This document shows, piece after piece, positions 8,257-16,086 of a DNA stretch of 64,000 bases (within the stretch, counting starts at the first letter, position 1; every line of letters begins with the position of its first letter). Both the position numbers and the translations under genes were made by a program. The stretch lies in assembly GCA_902493375.1 (NCBI GenBank), contig CABUPH010000012.1:8771-72770 (forward strand), in the 5' to 3' direction. This DNA is from an uncultured Collinsella sp. (GTDB lineage Bacteria; Actinomycetota; Coriobacteriia; Coriobacteriales; Coriobacteriaceae). A model generated the notes under the pieces. The model saw only the letters and a list, made by a program, of their open reading frames with translations. It made no database searches and had not been told where the DNA came from.

Positions 8257-9545
8257 TGGCCCGTTTCCCCCTTGTTCCCACGGCACCCGAGCCCGAGCGT
8301 GCCATTTTAGTTGGTGTTGAGTGGCGCGACAATGCATGGCCGCTCGATCGCTCGCTTGATGAGCTGGAGCGTCTTGCCCACACAGCTGGTGCCCAGTGCG
8401 TGGCACGCTTGTCGCAGCGTTTGGTAAAGCCGTATCCTAAATCGTTTATCGGTTCCGGTAAGGTAGAGGAGCTTTGCGGCCTGGTGCATCGCATGGATGC
8501 CGATGTCGTTATTTTTGACGACGACCTGACCCCCTCGCAGCAATCCTATTTGGAGAAAGCCGTGGGCGAGCCGGTAAAGATTATCGATCGTACAGCACTG
8601 ATCTTGGATATCTTTGGCCTGCATGCTCAGACGCGTGAGGGACGCCTGCAGGTACAGCTGGCACAGCTTCAATATTTGTTGCCTCGCCTGCGTGGCATGT
8701 GGAGCCATCTCGCCAAGGAGCAGACGCGCGGCGGCATCGGCTCACGTTTTGGTCAGGGCGAAAGTCAGCTCGAGGTCGACCGTCGCCTCATTCGTAATAA
8801 GATCGCTGCGCTTCGTCGTGAGCTCAAGCAGGTTGAACAGCGCCGCGATGTTCAATCCAAGAGCCGCATTGAGTCACCGGCGTTTCGCGTCGCGTTAGCC
8901 GGTTATACCAATGCCGGTAAATCGACGTTGCTCAATCGTCTGACCGGCTCTACGGTACTTTCGCAGGACAAGTTGTTTGCTACGCTCGACCCGACGACGC
9001 GCTCGTATCGCCTGCCCGGCGGTCGCGGCATGACGATTACCGATACCGTCGGCTTTATTCAAAAACTGCCGCATGGTCTGGTCGATGCCTTTAAATCGAC
9101 GCTTTCCGAGGTGTTGGGTGCCGATCTAATTCTCAAAGTCGTAGATGCGTCTGACGAGGACTATGAGCGGCAGCTGGAGGCTGTCGACCGCGTGCTTGAT
9201 GAGATCGGCGCCGGAGAGCGTTTAACGCTGACCGTATTCAATAAAATCGATCTTCTCGATAGCGTTGATCGATTGAGTTTCCGTCGTCGCTATCCGGAGG
9301 CCGTTCTGTTCTCGGCCCAAACGGGCGAGGGGCTCGACGATCTCGTCGATCGCATTGCTCGCGAGGCAGCTGCCACCGATGTGTTGCTCTCCGCTGATAT
9401 CCCGTATCGCGAGGGCGCTCTCATCACGCTGGTGCATGAGCAGGGAGCCCTTCTGCATGAGGAATATCTCGAGGACGGCGTTCGCATTGTGGCGAAGTTG
9501 CCGGCTCGTATTGCACCGCGGCTCGAGCGTTATCGCACCGAGTAG
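8256..9545 (+). CDS. hflX: GTPase HflX
   Basis: HflX is a ribosome-binding GTPase that splits stalled or hibernating 70S ribosomes. The 429-residue product carries the HflX N-terminal domain with the GSGKVEEL motif, a helical linker with the glycine-rich GGIGSRFGQGE segment, and the G domain: G1 GYTNAGKST, G3 DTVGF, G4 NKID. It is translationally coupled to miaA (TAATG overlap), a miaA-hflX pairing widespread in bacteria. Its last 16 bases overlap the convergent acyltransferase-like gene on the minus strand. Confidence 0.95.
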   Translation: MARFPLVPTAPEPERAILVGVEWRDNAWPLDRSLDELERLAHTAGAQCVARLSQRLVKPYPKSFIGSGKVEELCGLVHRMDADVVIFDDDLTPSQQSYLEKAVGEPVKIIDRTALILDIFGLHAQTREGRLQVQLAQLQYLLPRLRGMWSHLAKEQTRGGIGSRFGQGESQLEVDRRLIRNKIAALRRELKQVEQRRDVQSKSRIESPAFRVALAGYTNAGKSTLLNRLTGSTVLSQDKLFATLDPTTRSYRLPGGRGMTITDTVGFIQKLPHGLVDAFKSTLSEVLGADLILKVVDASDEDYERQLEAVDRVLDEIGAGERLTLTVFNKIDLLDSVDRLSFRRRYPEAVLFSAQTGEGLDDLVDRIAREAAATDVLLSADIPYREGALITLVHEQGALLHEEYLEDGVRIVAKLPARIAPRLERYRTE

Positions 9546-10234
9546 ACGAGCTCCAAAATGCCCAGAATGATGGGCTGATGCAGCAGATAAAAGGGGAGAG
9601 CGTGACGTCCAAGGCTGGCGAGCGCCGGCAGGGGGTTGGCGTAGGTCCAGCTAGGGACGGTCTTATCGATACTCTGCGCTATGTGTGCGGCGAAGTATCC
9701 TGCAAGATACATAAAGATAAACGGGATGATGGGGTAGTAATCACCTGAGACAAACCCAGGGCTCGGAAATCCCAGCCACGCCAGGTAGGGGACAGGGTAG
9801 ATCGTTTTGGGGATGCTCCAGGTGAGGGCGAACAACACAAGGCATAGGGGCATGCCCCATCTCGCCGTTATCTTCTTAAGGACGGGATCGGTCAACGCCA
9901 CGATGCCGGTGCATGCGGCCATGCAGTAGATGATGCCAAAATTAACCGAATCGTCGACTGAGACAAGTGTTGTTGCCAACCAGACAACGAGTGCTGCTAA
10001 GGCGTATTTGGCGGCACGTTTGATATTGTTGCGCGAAAGAGTGCACATCCAACCCGCGATAAACAAAAATACCCAGCTGATGCTGGCGCGCCAGACGTCT
10101 TGAAAGACAGTCTGGGTAAACCAAGGCATATCCCAGCCGTACAGGTAGGCAAGATCATAGCAAGCGTGAAAACCTGCCATAGAAATCATCGTAAACCCGC
10201 GGACGGTATCAAAGATGGTGATGCGTTTTTGCAT
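9530..10234 (-). CDS. DUF1624 / heparan-alpha-glucosaminide N-acetyltransferase-like membrane protein
   Basis: The 234-residue product has about six to seven hydrophobic helices and an N-terminal motif RITIFDTVRGFTMISMAGFH (start of a DUF1624-like acyltransferase), with a second conserved stretch LGRHALPFYLLHQP near the C-terminus. Proteins of this fold move acyl groups across or at the membrane, but the substrate is unknown. Its start codon overlaps the lexA stop (TAATG), so it is translated from the lexA message and should respond to DNA damage. The 3' end overlaps hflX by 16 bp, tail to tail, leaving no room for a terminator. Confidence 0.75.
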   Translation of the reverse strand: MQKRITIFDTVRGFTMISMAGFHACYDLAYLYGWDMPWFTQTVFQDVWRASISWVFLFIAGWMCTLSRNNIKRAAKYALAALVVWLATTLVSVDDSVNFGIIYCMAACTGIVALTDPVLKKITARWGMPLCLVLFALTWSIPKTIYPVPYLAWLGFPSPGFVSGDYYPIIPFIFMYLAGYFAAHIAQSIDKTVPSWTYANPLPALASLGRHALPFYLLHQPIILGILELVYSVR

Positions 10235-10878
10235 TACGAGAACCGGCGCATCAAGCCGACGACTTTGCCCAGGATAACGGGATTCGTTGCATAGATAGGC
10301 TCCATGGTGTCATTCTCAGGCTGCAGGCGTACGCGTCCCTGCTCCTTGTAGAACGTCTTGACGGTCGCTGAACCATCGATCATGGCCACGACAATTTCGC
10401 CGTTCATGGCATTCTTTTGTTCACGGACGATGATGTAATCGCCATTGAAGATGCCGACATTGATCATTGAGCTCCCATGCACCTCAAGGATAAAGGAACC
10501 CTGATCAGTCGCGATTTCGGTCGGGATAGTAAAAGTGTCTTCGATATTCTGCTCGGCCAGAATGGGGATCCCAGCCGCGACGCGACCAACGAGCGGTAGC
10601 GAGACCGTTCCGCGAGGGGCGGTGGGCTCGTCAGATTTAGAAATTGAGACAGAGGAACCGTCCTCGTTAAAGAGTTCCAGGGCGCGCGGTTTGGTGGCAT
10701 CGCGCTTGAGTAGCCCTCGCGCCTCCAGGGCAGAGAGATGGGCGTGCACGGTGCTGGGGGAGGAAAGGCCCACGGCAGAAGCCATCTCGCGCACGCTGGG
10801 CGGATAACCCTTCTCCTGCTGATATTCCTTGATGAAGTCGTAAATTTGCTGCTGACGCTTGGTAATTTTGCGAGCCAT
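10234..10878 (-). CDS. lexA: SOS repressor LexA
   Basis: LexA represses the SOS regulon until RecA filaments trigger self-cleavage. The 214-residue product has an N-terminal winged helix (SVREMASAVGLSSPSTVHAH), the Ala-Gly cleavage site in GRVAAGIP, the catalytic serine in GSSMINVGI and the catalytic lysine in GSATVKTFY. The ATG at 10878 is used; a frame extending to 10983 crosses the SOS boxes and is not LexA-like. Three SOS boxes lie 24-93 bp upstream, consistent with autoregulation. The DUF1624 gene is coupled downstream. Confidence 0.97.
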   Translation of the reverse strand: MARKITKRQQQIYDFIKEYQQEKGYPPSVREMASAVGLSSPSTVHAHLSALEARGLLKRDATKPRALELFNEDGSSVSISKSDEPTAPRGTVSLPLVGRVAAGIPILAEQNIEDTFTIPTEIATDQGSFILEVHGSSMINVGIFNGDYIIVREQKNAMNGEIVVAMIDGSATVKTFYKEQGRVRLQPENDTMEPIYATNPVILGKVVGLMRRFS

Positions 10879-10901
10879 CAGGGCATCCTCTCTACCAATG
10901 T

Positions 10902-10971
10902 CAAACAAATGTTCGAATTTTGCTTGACAGGAACAACTGTTCGAAGATAATAATAACCGAACATTCGTTCT
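10902..10971. promoter_or_regulatory. Three SOS (LexA) boxes between lexA and the divergent LysM gene
   Basis: Boxes are CAAACAAATGTTCG (10902-10915), GGAACAACTGTTCG (10930-10943) and CGAACATTCGTTCT (10958-10971), all near-matches to CGAAC-N4-GTTCG. Their start positions are exactly 28 bp apart. They can control both lexA (minus) and the LysM gene (plus). Confidence 0.88.
10924..10953 (+). promoter_or_regulatory. Promoter of the LysM gene, overlapping an SOS box
   Basis: A consensus -35 TTGACA (10924-10929) is followed by GATAAT at 10946-10951 (16 bp spacer) or TAATAA at 10948-10953 (18 bp). The middle SOS box (10930-10943) fills the spacer and the third box lies just downstream, so LexA binding should block this promoter. 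Confidence 0.7.
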
Positions 10972-11038
10972 CGCGCTAGACATTTTTGTCCGCGCGGCTT
11001 GATAAAACTGTTCTCAGCAAAACACGCGAGAGGAGAAC

Positions 11039-11491
11039 ATGATGAACGCAACGAATATGGTCCAGGGTAACCTCGCCCTTAAGCTCGAGACGCCTGCAGA
11101 ACCTACTTTTACGGTTGTTCAGGGTGGCCGCTCCGGCATTCAGCCTTTGACCGTAAAGCCTGCTCGCAATCAGCAGGCTGTAGTCGCGCCGGCCCGTGTT
11201 GCCCTGAAGGTTCCGACGATTGTCGCCGTCGCCGTTGCGCTTACGCTCTTCTTTGTCCTCGCTACTTCGGTCTTTAGCGCTCGTCACGCCGCGTATGCCG
11301 AGTCCGTTTCCAACATTACTTACGAGACCATTCGCGTTCAGCCTGGCGATTCTCTTTGGTCGCTTGCCGTGGAATATCCAATCGAAGGCCTTTCCACGCA
11401 AGAGACTTCCGACATGATCCGTAACGTCAATCATCTGGAGCATGGTTCGCTCGCCGCCGGTGCGCATCTTAAGGTTCCTGCTCGTTCGTAA
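11039..11491 (+). CDS. Single-TM LysM protein, probable SOS cell-division inhibitor (YneA-like)
   Basis: The 150-residue product has a cytoplasmic N-terminal part, one transmembrane helix (about 59-80, TIVAVAVALTLFFVLATSVF), and an extracellular LysM domain with VQPGDSLWSLA at about 95-145. This layout, its divergence from lexA and the SOS boxes in its promoter match YneA of Bacillus and related DNA-damage division inhibitors; the function is inferred from these parallels. The AGGAG site at 11031-11035 fits ATG 11042 better than 11039. A general peptidoglycan-binding role is the alternative. Confidence 0.75.
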   Translation: MMNATNMVQGNLALKLETPAEPTFTVVQGGRSGIQPLTVKPARNQQAVVAPARVALKVPTIVAVAVALTLFFVLATSVFSARHAAYAESVSNITYETIRVQPGDSLWSLAVEYPIEGLSTQETSDMIRNVNHLEHGSLAAGAHLKVPARS

Positions 11492-11542
11492 TCATTATCG
11501 CGCTGCGCATGGTACCCTTGTTATCGTTTAAGAGGAGGTACC

Positions 11543-11986
11543 ATGCGCTGTCCCAAATGCGGCAAGGCACATACCCGCGTCGTTGATTCCCGTATGCAGG
11601 AGTCAAATAACACCATTAAGCGCCGTCGCGAATGTTGCTCGTGTAACTATCGCTTTACAACGTTCGAGCGATGCGAAGACCCAATCGAGGTCATTAAGTC
11701 AGACGGAACCAAGCAGCGGTTCGATCGCAATAAGCTGCTCGTCGGCTTGATGCGCGCCACCATCAAGCGCGATATCGACACTAAGAAGCTCAATGAGATT
11801 ATCGATGACATCGAGGTCGAGCTGCGCTCTCGCACACTGACGGCCGTTACGTCCCATGAGTTGGGTGACATGGTGCTCAAGCGCTTGGCCAAGATTGACA
11901 AGGTGGCGTACATCCGCTTTGCCTCGGTCTACCGCGATTTCAAAGACGTCGATGAGTTTCTGCAAGAGCTCGACAAGCTAAGGTGA
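11543..11986 (+). CDS. nrdR: Transcriptional repressor NrdR
   Basis: NrdR represses ribonucleotide reductase operons in response to ATP/dATP. The 147-residue product has the zinc ribbon (CPKCG at 3-7 and CCSCNYRF near 31-38) and an ATP-cone domain (about 49-139). The start ATG has a strong GAGGAGG site 5-6 nt upstream. dut follows after 4 nt, so a nucleotide-metabolism operon of nrdR and dut is likely. Confidence 0.95.
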   Translation: MRCPKCGKAHTRVVDSRMQESNNTIKRRRECCSCNYRFTTFERCEDPIEVIKSDGTKQRFDRNKLLVGLMRATIKRDIDTKKLNEIIDDIEVELRSRTLTAVTSHELGDMVLKRLAKIDKVAYIRFASVYRDFKDVDEFLQELDKLR

Positions 11987-11990
11987 TTCC

Positions 11991-12434
11991 ATGTCCAACA
12001 TTACCGTCAACATAAAGCGTCTCGATCCCACCGTCGAGCTTCCCAAATACGCCCATCCCACTGATGCCGGCTTGGATTTGCGCTCCAACGAGGACTGCGT
12101 CCTGAAGCCCTTCGAACGCCGTCTGGTCTCTACGGGGCTGGCCATCGCCCTGCCCGATGGCTACGCCGGCTTCGTCCAGCCCCGCAGCGGCTTGGCCATC
12201 AAGCAGGGCCTGTCTATAGTCAATACGCCGGGCCTCATCGACGCCCACTACCGAGGGGAACTCAAGGTTATCCTCATCAACCTGGATCCCACCAACGACA
12301 TCCAAATCAACAAAGGCGACCGCATAGCCCAACTCGTCATCCAAGAAGTCCCCACGGTCAACCTCATAGAAGTAGAAGAACTAGACGAAACCGACCGAGG
12401 CAAAGGAGGCTTCGGCTCCTCCGGCGTCGCCTAG
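11991..12434 (+). CDS. dut: Deoxyuridine 5'-triphosphate nucleotidohydrolase
   Basis: dUTPase hydrolyses dUTP to dUMP and pyrophosphate, keeping uracil out of DNA and supplying dUMP for thymidylate. The 147-residue product has all five trimeric-dUTPase motifs: DAGLDLRS, PRSGLA, GLIDAHYRGE, GDRIAQL and the C-terminal RGKGGFGSSG arm. It starts 4 nt after nrdR. The 3' half has conspicuously A-rich codons compared with its neighbours. A 450 bp gene-free stretch rich in hairpins follows. Confidence 0.95.
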   Translation: MSNITVNIKRLDPTVELPKYAHPTDAGLDLRSNEDCVLKPFERRLVSTGLAIALPDGYAGFVQPRSGLAIKQGLSIVNTPGLIDAHYRGELKVILINLDPTNDIQINKGDRIAQLVIQEVPTVNLIEVEELDETDRGKGGFGSSGVA

Positions 12435-12466
12435 GGGCGCTCGTATTCCTCCCGCCCGCCTCTCAC

Positions 12467-12502
12467 ACATATCATTCCATGCTCAAACATTCTCGCTTCG
12501 CA
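12467..12502. repeat. Truncated copy of the palindromic repeat
   Basis: This stretch matches one arm tip and most of the loop of the hairpin at 12520-12617 (shared core GCTCAAACATTCTCGCTTC), in the same orientation, then stops. It has no matching second arm, so it is a half element. Confidence 0.75.
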
Positions 12503-12519
12503 GGGGCGCACGGATGCCG

Positions 12520-12617
12520 CTTTCGCCTGAGCCCCATACATATCATCCCGTGCTCAAACATTCTCGCTTCACTGCGAAACTGCGCGCGGGACGATATGTA
12601 TGGGGCTCAGGCGAAAG
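12520..12617. repeat. Palindromic repeat element A (31 bp arms, 36 nt loop)
   Basis: Arms 12520-12550 and 12587-12617 are inverted repeats with one mismatch. The 36 nt loop (12551-12586) is the reverse complement of the loop of element B at 12809-12844 with a single difference, although the outer arms of A and B are unrelated in sequence beyond the ATATCRTYCC tip. Confidence 0.85.
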
Positions 12618-12648
12618 GGCTACATGCTTGACATAAAACAATCTTTCT

Positions 12649-12697
12649 AGTTAGCCGATGCGATAAAGGGATGCCTCCTTTGTCGCATCGACTAACT
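12649..12697. terminator. Large hairpin between dut and the glycosyltransferase gene
   Basis: Arms of 21 bp (12649-12669 and 12677-12697), with one mismatch and one G-U pair, enclose a 7 nt loop and are followed on the plus strand by a T-rich stretch (TATTTATATTTT). It lies between two convergent genes and may be a bidirectional terminator. Confidence 0.6.
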
Positions 12698-12775
12698 CTA
12701 TTTATATTTTCCTGTTTTACCTTTGCAGGTTCTAATGGAGGGGATACCGAAGTAGCTGCTAGTAAGTAAACACAG

Positions 12776-12877
12776 CCGCTCTGCCGGAGCCGCCCTTATA
12801 TCGTTCCACGCGCAGTTTCGCAGCGAAGCGAGAATGTTTGAGCATGGAATGATATAAGGGCGGCTCCGGCAGAGCGG
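12776..12877. repeat. Palindromic repeat element B (33 bp arms, 36 nt loop)
   Basis: Arms 12776-12808 and 12845-12877 pair along 33 bp with one G-U pair. The loop (12809-12844) is the same 36 nt unit as in element A, in opposite orientation. The element ends 12 bp before the stop of the glycosyltransferase gene and could also terminate that message. Confidence 0.85.
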
Positions 12878-12888
12878 CGGACATTCGA

Positions 12889-14190
12889 CTAGCGGATATG
12901 CGCGGGCTTTCCTCCCCAGTAGAAGCGGCAGAAGGCTCGTTTGCGCTTTTGGGGCTTGCCTACGAGCTCCATGCTTGCGATGGCTATGTCTTCGGCTGCG
13001 TGGGGGCGGCGTAGTACTTCGCCGTTGATGAGTAGGGCTTTGAGTGATTCGGGATGGTCGTGCAAGTGACGTAGGGTTACGATGAGTTCTCGTGCGGTGG
13101 TGACATGCATGCTGGCGCCCATGCCGGTGAGCATCGTGGTGTTGGCCTTTTCCTGGCCGTATGATTTGCCCAGCAGGATCATCGGCAGATGTGCGCATAG
13201 GCACTCGGTGACCGTGAGTCCGCCCGATTTGAGAATTGCCAGGTCGCAGCCGTGCATGAGGGCCGCCATGTCGTCGACATAGTCCAGCACCGTGACGTTT
13301 TCGAGCTTCATGGCATCGAAGAGCGTCTTGAGGCGGGCGGCGTATTCCTTATCCTTGCCCGGCAAAAAGACAAAGTGCATGTCTTCGAAGCTGCGTAGGA
13401 AGGGGAGGGTGCGGTCCATCTCCGCGCGAAAGCGAACGTACGGTTGAGGCAAGCTGGCGCCGGCCATTACCAGCACGACGGTCTTGTCGGTGGGGAGGTT
13501 GAACTTGGCTAGCTCTTCCTCGCGATCGTAATCCGTGTCGAATCCGGCGCGTATAGGAATGCCGGTAATGCGAATCTTTGCCTCGGGCACCTTGCGCGGA
13601 CGCAGCGTTTCGGCCATAAACTCGTTGGCAACACAGAATAGATCGGTGTCCTTGTGGGGCCACAAGCCCTCGACTTCGTAGTCGGTCGGCACGCAGATGA
13701 CCGGATAATCGATACCCGTAATTACGCGGGCGCCCACGGCGACATTGGCTGCTGTGATGTGCGTTGCGACCACGGCTATGGGCCTGCGGCTACGAATATA
13801 TTCGTTGAAGGCGGGGAACATAATTCGCGACCATGCTGTGCCGCCACCCCAGAGCAGATGTCCCGTAAGCGTATATCGCCAGGTCAGGTCGTAAATGGGG
13901 CGCGTGGCTCCCGTAAAAGAAGCCGCGGTTTTATTGCCGTCGAATTTAATACGTCCAAAATCAAGGATATCGATTACTTCAATCTCAACGTCCTCGGGGA
14001 TGCCATTGGTGCCGCGGATGAGGTCGAATGCCTGCGCAATCGCATTTGCGGCGGCCTTGTGGCCTGAGCCGACCGAGGCGTGCACGATGGTCACGAGAGG
14101 TTTTTGCTGAGCCAGGAGCGTGGTTTGCTCCGATTGGGGAGTGCTGTGCGTGAGCAGGGGAGCGTCGTCACTCGTCTGCGCCTGGTCCAT
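12889..14190 (-). CDS. MurG/MGDG-synthase-like glycosyltransferase (possible diacylglycerol glycosyltransferase)
   Basis: The 433-residue product fits the GT28 group that includes plant/bacterial MGDG synthases and UgtP: an N-terminal VTIVHASVGSGHKAAANAIA segment (MGDG-synthase type), a central VICVPTDYEVEGLW, and a C-terminal donor-binding half with LVMAGASL and the ILKSGGLTVTECL loop. The likely role is sugar transfer to diacylglycerol to make membrane glycolipids, acting on the inner face of the membrane; the sugar is unknown. The ATG at 14190 has a GGGGAG site 6 nt upstream, better than the upstream ATG at 14229. It is divergent from trxB. Confidence 0.8.
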   Translation of the reverse strand: MDQAQTSDDAPLLTHSTPQSEQTTLLAQQKPLVTIVHASVGSGHKAAANAIAQAFDLIRGTNGIPEDVEIEVIDILDFGRIKFDGNKTAASFTGATRPIYDLTWRYTLTGHLLWGGGTAWSRIMFPAFNEYIRSRRPIAVVATHITAANVAVGARVITGIDYPVICVPTDYEVEGLWPHKDTDLFCVANEFMAETLRPRKVPEAKIRITGIPIRAGFDTDYDREEELAKFNLPTDKTVVLVMAGASLPQPYVRFRAEMDRTLPFLRSFEDMHFVFLPGKDKEYAARLKTLFDAMKLENVTVLDYVDDMAALMHGCDLAILKSGGLTVTECLCAHLPMILLGKSYGQEKANTTMLTGMGASMHVTTARELIVTLRHLHDHPESLKALLINGEVLRRPHAAEDIAIASMELVGKPQKRKRAFCRFYWGGKPAHIR

Positions 14191-14308
14191 CGATAACTCC
14201 CCTTCAGCTTTGTAATACGGATTTATCATTGTAGTGCATGAGTGTCACGTTCACGTAAATTTGGGTATGAGCGCAAAGAACGACAACGTTTCGACGAAAG
14301 GACGCTTC

Positions 14309-15247
14309 ATGACTACCGATAAGCCGATCGATGTTGCGATTATCGGTGGCGGCCCCGCTGGCTATGCTGCCGCCATTTATGCTGCGCGTGCCAACCTGAC
14401 GACGACCGTGATTGAGCAGGGCATGTCGGGAGGGCAGATCGCCACAACCAATGAGGTCGAGAACTATCCGGGTTTCCCGCTCCTGAGTGGCGCCGAACTC
14501 GGCGAGCGTTTTCAGCAGCATGCAGAGGGCCTGGGAGCACAGGTTTCATGGAGCATGGTTACGGGTATCGATTACGATGCCGATGCAGCGTTGTTTACGG
14601 TGCATCACGATATGGGCGATACGCTGGCCTCGAGCGTTATCGCTTGCATGGGTGCCACGCCGCGTCCGGCAGGTTTCGCAGGCGAGGATACGTATCGCGG
14701 TCGTGGCGTTTCATATTGCGCAACATGTGACGGCATGTTTTTCCGCGGCAAGCAGGTTTTTGTAATCGGTGGTGGCAATTCGGCATGCGAAGAGGCGCTG
14801 TTCCTGTCCGACATTGCCAGCAGCGTGACCATCGTGCTGCGTCGCGATCAGTTCCGTGCACCCGAGGGCGTTGTGAGTAAGGTGCTTGTTAAGGACAATA
14901 TTTCAGTTAGGTACCAAACTAGTATTGTTGAGCTTTCTGGTGAAGCGATGCCCACGACAATCACGTTCAAGGACAATGCGACTGGTGAAATGCACACTGA
15001 GTCTTTTGAACCAGGCTCATTTGGCATTTTTGTCTTTACGGGGACGCAACCTCATACCGAACTTGTCGAGCATCTAGTCGATCTGGCTCCCGACGGCGGT
15101 ATTGTTACCGATGATTCGATGGCCACCCGTACGCCCGGCTTATTCGCAGCTGGCGATATCCGTTCCAAGCGTTTACGCCAGGTTGTGACTGCCGTTTCTG
15201 ACGGAGCCATAGCGGCAACCGGCGCATACGCTTTTCTATGCGGATAA
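14309..15247 (+). CDS. trxB: Thioredoxin reductase
   Basis: TrxB uses NADPH and FAD to reduce thioredoxin. The 312-residue product has the FAD-binding GGGPAGYAAA at about 12-21, the redox-active CATC motif (in SYCATCDGMF), an NADPH-binding GGGNSACEEA, and the C-terminal TRTPGLFAAGDIR. The ATG at 14309 has an AAAGGAC site; a frame from 14234 would add 25 residues not seen in the family. From about 14890 to 15050 the codons are more A/T-rich than in the rest of the gene, possibly a recombined patch. A hairpin terminator follows at 15291. Confidence 0.95.
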   Translation: MTTDKPIDVAIIGGGPAGYAAAIYAARANLTTTVIEQGMSGGQIATTNEVENYPGFPLLSGAELGERFQQHAEGLGAQVSWSMVTGIDYDADAALFTVHHDMGDTLASSVIACMGATPRPAGFAGEDTYRGRGVSYCATCDGMFFRGKQVFVIGGGNSACEEALFLSDIASSVTIVLRRDQFRAPEGVVSKVLVKDNISVRYQTSIVELSGEAMPTTITFKDNATGEMHTESFEPGSFGIFVFTGTQPHTELVEHLVDLAPDGGIVTDDSMATRTPGLFAAGDIRSKRLRQVVTAVSDGAIAATGAYAFLCG

Positions 15248-15290
15248 GTACGATAATATATCTTATGTAAGGTTGCTATATTCAAACAAA

Positions 15291-15330
15291 GTGGTTGGAC
15301 GATGCATCAATGTGTTGTCCAACCACTTTT
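15291..15330 (+). terminator. Rho-independent terminator of trxB
   Basis: A perfect 10 bp stem (GTGGTTGGAC 15291-15300 / GTCCAACCAC 15317-15326) with a 16 nt loop is followed by TTTT. Confidence 0.75.
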
Positions 15331-15348
15331 ACTTGCCGGCTATGTGGT

Positions 15349-15377
15349 ATGCAAAACTAGATAACCTAGAATACAAT
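15349..15377 (+). promoter_or_regulatory. Promoter and possible operator of the DUF1836 gene
   Basis: A -10 TACAAT (15372-15377) has a weak -35 ATGCAA 17 bp upstream. The motif CAAAACTAGATAACC (15352-15366) overlaps the -35 and spacer. The same 15-mer with one difference (CAAAACTAGATAGCC on the minus strand) occurs at the degV promoter, 17012-17026. Confidence 0.6.
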
Positions 15378-15401
15378 ATAGAAAATGAACGGAGGACCTT
15401 T

Positions 15402-16013
15402 ATGAACCACGTTAAACACGTTATTCCGATGTCCGATTCGTCGGTCAGTATTAAGCCTGAGGATATTCAGCCCACTGTGCTGCCCGATGCATTTATTCAG
15501 TCCGAAATCGTGTGCAAACTCAATACGTTGAGTCTGTCGCGCTATGACCAGTTGCCCAATGTGACGCTCTACCGCGACCAGGTCATTGAGTATGTTGCGC
15601 TGTGGATGGAGCCGCTGTCCATTTGCGTTGAGCACCCTGTCATTACGCCATCGATGATCAATAACTACGTTAAGGTCGGCCTGGTGCCTGCTCCGGTCAA
15701 AAAGCAATATGGCCGCGAGCAGATTGCCCGCCTGATCGCTATCTGCCTCTTTAAACAGGTGCTACCTATTGCTGCGGTGCAGGCACTCTTCAACATTCAG
15801 CGTTTGAGCTACGATGCCCCGACTGCCTTCGATTATGTGGTCGATCAGCTCGAGGCATCGATTCGTTCGGCGTTTTCCGTTGAGCAGACGCCGGTTCCCG
15901 ATACGGCGCATCAGGTAACGCGTGAGTCGCTGCTTGTGCGCAGTGCAGTTTCATCCTTCGTTTCGAAGGCGTACCTGATGAGCTATCTAAAGTTTAATGG
16001 GTTTAATAGCTAG
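15402..16013 (+). CDS. DUF1836 domain protein, probable HTH regulator
   Basis: The 203-residue product matches DUF1836: YRDQVIEYVALW, then ITPSMINNYVKVGLVPAPVKKQYGREQIARL, which has the shape of a MerR-like winged helix. DUF1836 proteins are uncharacterised, but the helix-turn-helix look and the operator-like motif at its own promoter suggest an autoregulator. The ATG at 15402 follows a GGAGG site by 6 nt; the frame from 15273 runs through the promoter and is not coding. It is convergent with degV, whose promoter shares the same 15 bp motif, so degV may be its target. Confidence 0.82.
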   Translation: MNHVKHVIPMSDSSVSIKPEDIQPTVLPDAFIQSEIVCKLNTLSLSRYDQLPNVTLYRDQVIEYVALWMEPLSICVEHPVITPSMINNYVKVGLVPAPVKKQYGREQIARLIAICLFKQVLPIAAVQALFNIQRLSYDAPTAFDYVVDQLEASIRSAFSVEQTPVPDTAHQVTRESLLVRSAVSSFVSKAYLMSYLKFNGFNS

Positions 16014-16027
16014 CCGACGTGTAAAAC

Positions 16028-16072
16028 GGGCGGGGCAAAGAGCCATCTGTCGCTTTGTCCCGCCCATATTTT
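16028..16072. terminator. Bidirectional terminator between DUF1836 and degV
   Basis: A 13 bp stem (16028-16040 / 16053-16065, one G-U) with a 12 nt loop is followed by ATATTTTT on the plus strand. It sits 14 bp after one stop codon and 21 bp from the other. Confidence 0.8.
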
Positions 16073-16086
16073 TGCTTGGTTGGACT

